DNA from: Pseudomonas sp.
GTDB lineage: Bacteria; Pseudomonadota; Gammaproteobacteria; Pseudomonadales; Pseudomonadaceae
NCBI RefSeq assembly: GCF_028293835.1
Contig: NZ_JAQGNX010000082.1
Span: forward strand, 1-64,000
Length of the DNA stretch: 64,000 nucleotides
Direction of reading: 5' to 3'
Made by a program: the position numbers and the translations under genes. How positions within the stretch are numbered: the stretch's first letter is position 1; each line of letters starts with the position of its first letter. This document shows positions 61,084 to 64,000 of the stretch, piece by piece. The notes under the pieces are model-generated. The model was given only the letters and a program-made list of their open reading frames with translations. It was not told where the DNA came from and searched no databases.

Positions 61084-62241
61084 TCACAGGGCGGTCGCCG
61101 GAGTCAGGCAATAGTATTCAACCAATTGCCGCAGTAAAAGCACTGTAGGTTCCAAGCGTGACATTTCGAGGTGCTCGCCCGGTTGGTGAGCGCAGGAAAT
61201 ATCCCCTGGACCCAGCACCAGTGTCTCGCAACCCAGACGTTGAAAGTAAGCCGCTTCGGTCCCAAACGCCACTGCCTGGGCTTTATGTCCGGTCAAACGT
61301 TCCGCAACCCGAACCAGCTCTGAATCGGCGTCCTGTTCGAATGGCGGCGCCTCGGGGAACAAGGGCGCGTAATCGATTTTCACCTGGTGCAATTCAGCCA
61401 GCGGTTGCAGCTTCTGCATGATGGCGGCCCGTAGCACCTGCGGGTCCATGCCGGGCAAAGGCCGTAAATCAAACTCCAGCGAACACTGGCCGCAAATCCG
61501 GTTGGGGTTATCGCCGCCATGAATGCAGCCAAAATTCATGGTCGGGTGCGGCACGCTGAATTGCGGGTTACGGTATTCGAACTGCCATTGCTGGCGCAAG
61601 GTTTTCAATTCGGTGATGGCGTCGTGCATCGCTTCCAGTGCGCTATGACCCAGGCTGGGGTCCGAGGAATGGCCGCTGCGCCCGAGAATATGGATACGCT
61701 CCATCATTACCCCCTTATGCAGGCGGATTGGTTTCAGGCCGGTTGGCTCACCAATAACTGCCGCGCGGCCCAACGGACGACCTGCTTCGGCCAACGCCCG
61801 CGCACCGGCCATGGAGCTTTCCTCATCGCAGGTGGCCAGAATCAGCAGCGGTTGCTTGAACGGTTTACCCAGCAGCGGCTGAACGGCTTCGATCACCAAC
61901 GCAAAAAAGCCCTTCATGTCGCAACTGCCAAGCCCCACCCATCGCCCATCGACTTCGGTCAGCTTCAGCGGATCGGTTTTCCACAAAGATTCATCGAACG
62001 GTACCGTGTCGCTGTGTCCTGCCAGCACCAGGCCGCCAGGACCGCTGCCGAAACTGGCCAGTAGATTGAACTTGCCGGGGGACACTTGCTGGATATCGCA
62101 GGCAAAACCCAAATCGCCCAGCCAAGTCGCCAGCAAGTCGATCACAGCGCGGTTGGACTGGTCCAGCGCAGGCTGGGTGCAACTCACCGAAGGCGCGGCA
62201 ACCAAGGCAGCAAATTGTTCTTTCATGGTCGGTAAGGGCAT
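61084..62241 (-). CDS. argE: Acetylornithine deacetylase
   Basis: This 385-residue M20-family metalloenzyme removes acetyl from N-acetylornithine. Metal-binding and active-site motifs are LAGHSDTVPFD, GLGSCDMKGFFAL and ATCDEESSMAGARAL. It lies with argA in the arginine cluster. Confidence 0.92.
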   Translation of the reverse strand: MPLPTMKEQFAALVAAPSVSCTQPALDQSNRAVIDLLATWLGDLGFACDIQQVSPGKFNLLASFGSGPGGLVLAGHSDTVPFDESLWKTDPLKLTEVDGRWVGLGSCDMKGFFALVIEAVQPLLGKPFKQPLLILATCDEESSMAGARALAEAGRPLGRAAVIGEPTGLKPIRLHKGVMMERIHILGRSGHSSDPSLGHSALEAMHDAITELKTLRQQWQFEYRNPQFSVPHPTMNFGCIHGGDNPNRICGQCSLEFDLRPLPGMDPQVLRAAIMQKLQPLAELHQVKIDYAPLFPEAPPFEQDADSELVRVAERLTGHKAQAVAFGTEAAYFQRLGCETLVLGPGDISCAHQPGEHLEMSRLEPTVLLLRQLVEYYCLTPATAL

Positions 62242-62416
62242 ACACGATCTCCGCTAATCTGTGCGACATACAGTCCATCATAGAGCTATCGCGACCCAGG
62301 AATAAACCGTGACTACGCATGTCCTGTACACTGCTCGGCCTTAGCAGCCACGTAATTGAAGGCTGCGCCCCTTTTGTTCGCGATTAACTATTAGCGATTA
62401 GCTCGGATTCCCGGCC

Positions 62417-63784
62417 ATGCAGAAAGAAACTGAAATCAAACTCCGCGTCAGCCGCGAAACCCTCGCTGCACTGCGCGAGCACCCGTTACTGAAAAAGCGC
62501 AACAAAAGTGGTTGGGAGCGGCTTGAGCTGTTCAACCAGTATTTCGATACCCCTGAACGTGATCTGGCGACGGCCAAGGTGGCCCTGCGCATACGCAAAG
62601 ACGGCGACGCAATCATCCAGACCATGAAGACCCGCGGTCAAAGCATCGCCGGCCTATCCGAACGCAACGAATACAATTGGGACATTCCCAAAGCCAAGCT
62701 CGATTTGAAGAAGCTCGACGGCGAATGCTGGCCCGAGCAACTGGCTGAGCTGGACAAAAAAACCATCAAGCCAGTGTTCACCACCGATTTCATCCGTGAA
62801 CGTGCGGAAATCGCCTGGGGCCGTGGCAAGGCCAAGGTCGTGATCGAAGCGGCGCTGGACTTGGGCAAAGTGGTCGCCGGCAAGCAGCAGGAAGAAATCT
62901 GTGAGCTGGAACTCGAACTGCGTGAAGGCGAGCCTGCAGCGCTATTGGAATTGGCCGCTGAGCTGGCCGCTACGCTGGCCTTGATGCCCTGCGATATCAG
63001 CAAGGCCGAACGCGGCTATCGCCTGTTCGATGCCGACAGCTACTCCCTGAGCTTGCCAACACCCGAACTGACCGCCGAAATGCCGCTGGACGACGCTTAT
63101 TCCGCGTTGGCCTGGTATTTGTTGGGCAGCAGCCAGCGTTTGGCCGAGCAATACCGCTTCAATGGTCACTGGCGTTTGTTGCAGGACTGGGTTGCATTGC
63201 TGGCCGAGTTGCGCGCCTTGACCGGCAGCCTGGGCCAAGCCGCGCCGCGGACCTCGACCCATGAAATGCGCGTCTCGCTGGATGCCTTGCTTGAAGACTG
63301 GCGTCCGTTGGTGCAGGCGGGTCACGAAGATCCCGATGTGCGCAACGTCGCACATGAACAATTCATTGAAGAACTGCAAGACACCCGCTGGGGCCTGTTT
63401 TCGCTGAACACTTCACGCTGGTTGTTGGCCCGCAGTTGGACCGCTGACCGCAACACCCGTGGCAATCGTCAGGGTGCTGCGCAGCTGGCAAACTGGGTGC
63501 CACGCCTTCTGGCCGAAGAAGCGACCTCGTTGCAATTGGGCCGCTATCAACAGCAGCCGGAAGACCTGGCGGAACAGTTACCGCGCATTGAACGCATCCT
63601 GGCCTGGCTGCACCTGGCCCGTAGCGCGCTGGATTTGCCGGAATTGGACCGTCTTTACGGTGAGCTGAACAAGCTTGAGCAACTGGCTCATCAGCCCATC
63701 AGCGATGAAGTGCTGGACGCCCGCGTGCAGCAGACCGTAGTTGTGTTCCAGAGCCGTGCCTGGAAAACGTTATTGCGGTTGTAA
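62417..63784 (+). CDS. CYTH-domain triphosphatase-like protein (YgiF-type)
   Basis: This 455-residue protein begins with the CYTH signature MQKETEIKLRVS (ExExK) and later LELELREGEPAAL and KAERGYRLF. A helical C-terminal part similar to a CHAD domain follows (THEMRVSLDALLEDW). E. coli YgiF is an inorganic triphosphatase. It is divergent from argE. Confidence 0.87.
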   Translation: MQKETEIKLRVSRETLAALREHPLLKKRNKSGWERLELFNQYFDTPERDLATAKVALRIRKDGDAIIQTMKTRGQSIAGLSERNEYNWDIPKAKLDLKKLDGECWPEQLAELDKKTIKPVFTTDFIRERAEIAWGRGKAKVVIEAALDLGKVVAGKQQEEICELELELREGEPAALLELAAELAATLALMPCDISKAERGYRLFDADSYSLSLPTPELTAEMPLDDAYSALAWYLLGSSQRLAEQYRFNGHWRLLQDWVALLAELRALTGSLGQAAPRTSTHEMRVSLDALLEDWRPLVQAGHEDPDVRNVAHEQFIEELQDTRWGLFSLNTSRWLLARSWTADRNTRGNRQGAAQLANWVPRLLAEEATSLQLGRYQQQPEDLAEQLPRIERILAWLHLARSALDLPELDRLYGELNKLEQLAHQPISDEVLDARVQQTVVVFQSRAWKTLLRL

Positions 63785-64000
63785 CGGTTTTGCAAACCTC
63801 AAATCTGTAGGAGCCAACTTGTTGGCGAGGCGGCTGATGCAACGTGCCCGGTCCGACGCCTCGCCATGTAGGTTCTGTGTTTGCTGCGCGACAGTGCGGC
63901 GTCGGAGACGTGGCGGAACGTCTACCGGTGATGAGGGTTCCTGTTTAGGCATCAACCCAAAATCGGCAAGCTGGTGGTGGACTTGATCTCCGACAGGGCC
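63785..64000. other. Window end, REP element and no complete gene
   Basis: A REP element starts at 63805 (TGTAGGAGCCAACTTGTTGG) with a partial inverted half up to about 63868. The last 130 bases show no recognisable gene; the window ends within unassigned sequence. Confidence 0.6.
63805..63868. repeat. REP element with partial second half after the CYTH gene
   Basis: The first half TGTAGGAGCCAACTTGTTGG with CGAGGCGG is perfect. The second half is truncated to GACGCCTCGCC. Confidence 0.75.

Overview
The window looks like a piece of a Pseudomonas chromosome (gammaproteobacterium). The evidence is the core gene order pckA-hslO-hslR-rimABK-envZ-ompR-tex-gshA-argA-argE, the gene pairs nudE/cysQ and dctB/dctD, the codon use, and a dispersed REP palindrome (core GTAGGAGCCAACTTGTTGGC) found at seven or more gene ends. 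No rRNA, complete tRNA or CRISPR array was seen.

Region 1 (about 1-12,640) is accessory DNA built from nested remnants. It opens with a frameshifted P4-type integrase fragment. An intact tyrosine integrase with a small overlapping partner gene follows at 1,036, just inside one copy of a ~60-bp imperfect direct repeat (906-966). The second copy is at 8,862-8,920. Between the repeats are a frameshifted small gene plus a TIR-like (PF10137-type) protein, a reverse-strand three-gene ABC-three-component/Lamassu-like operon (nuclease-like protein, middle component, zinc-hook SMC ATPase), a tRNA-like 3' end followed by the start of a second P4-type integrase, parD with a broken parE, and a decayed higBA. 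Outside the second repeat a GC-rich two-gene unit encodes a small helper-like protein and a 920-residue protein with an OTU-like domain, a four-CxxC zinc region and a GT-B-like glycosyltransferase region. A broken IS21-type istB lies directly after it. I judge this large protein the most likely undescribed system in the window.

Region 2 (about 12,645-23,440) returns to Pseudomonas-like genes: two small conserved proteins, a ferric-iron ABC importer (binding protein, fused permease, ATPase), a quinone-oxidoreductase-like dehydrogenase, a small XapX-like membrane protein, agmatine deiminase, and a 975-residue kinase/peptidase-like/aminotransferase fusion.

Region 3 (23,758-37,941) holds a tight rmlBACD operon for dTDP-L-rhamnose, a DctB/DctD-type two-component system, a YiiD-like thioesterase, a PtrA-like periplasmic protein facing a decayed response regulator, a GT39 glycosyltransferase, cysQ/nudE/yrfG, a LysM protein and a LysR regulator.

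Region 4 (38,036-46,090) holds fdhD with a YdeP-type molybdopterin oxidoreductase, a thioesterase, a RecQ helicase, a membrane protein and an unusual serine alpha/beta-hydrolase. Region 5 (46,193-64,000) is the conserved core block ending with a CYTH triphosphatase-like protein. REP elements separate many of these units.
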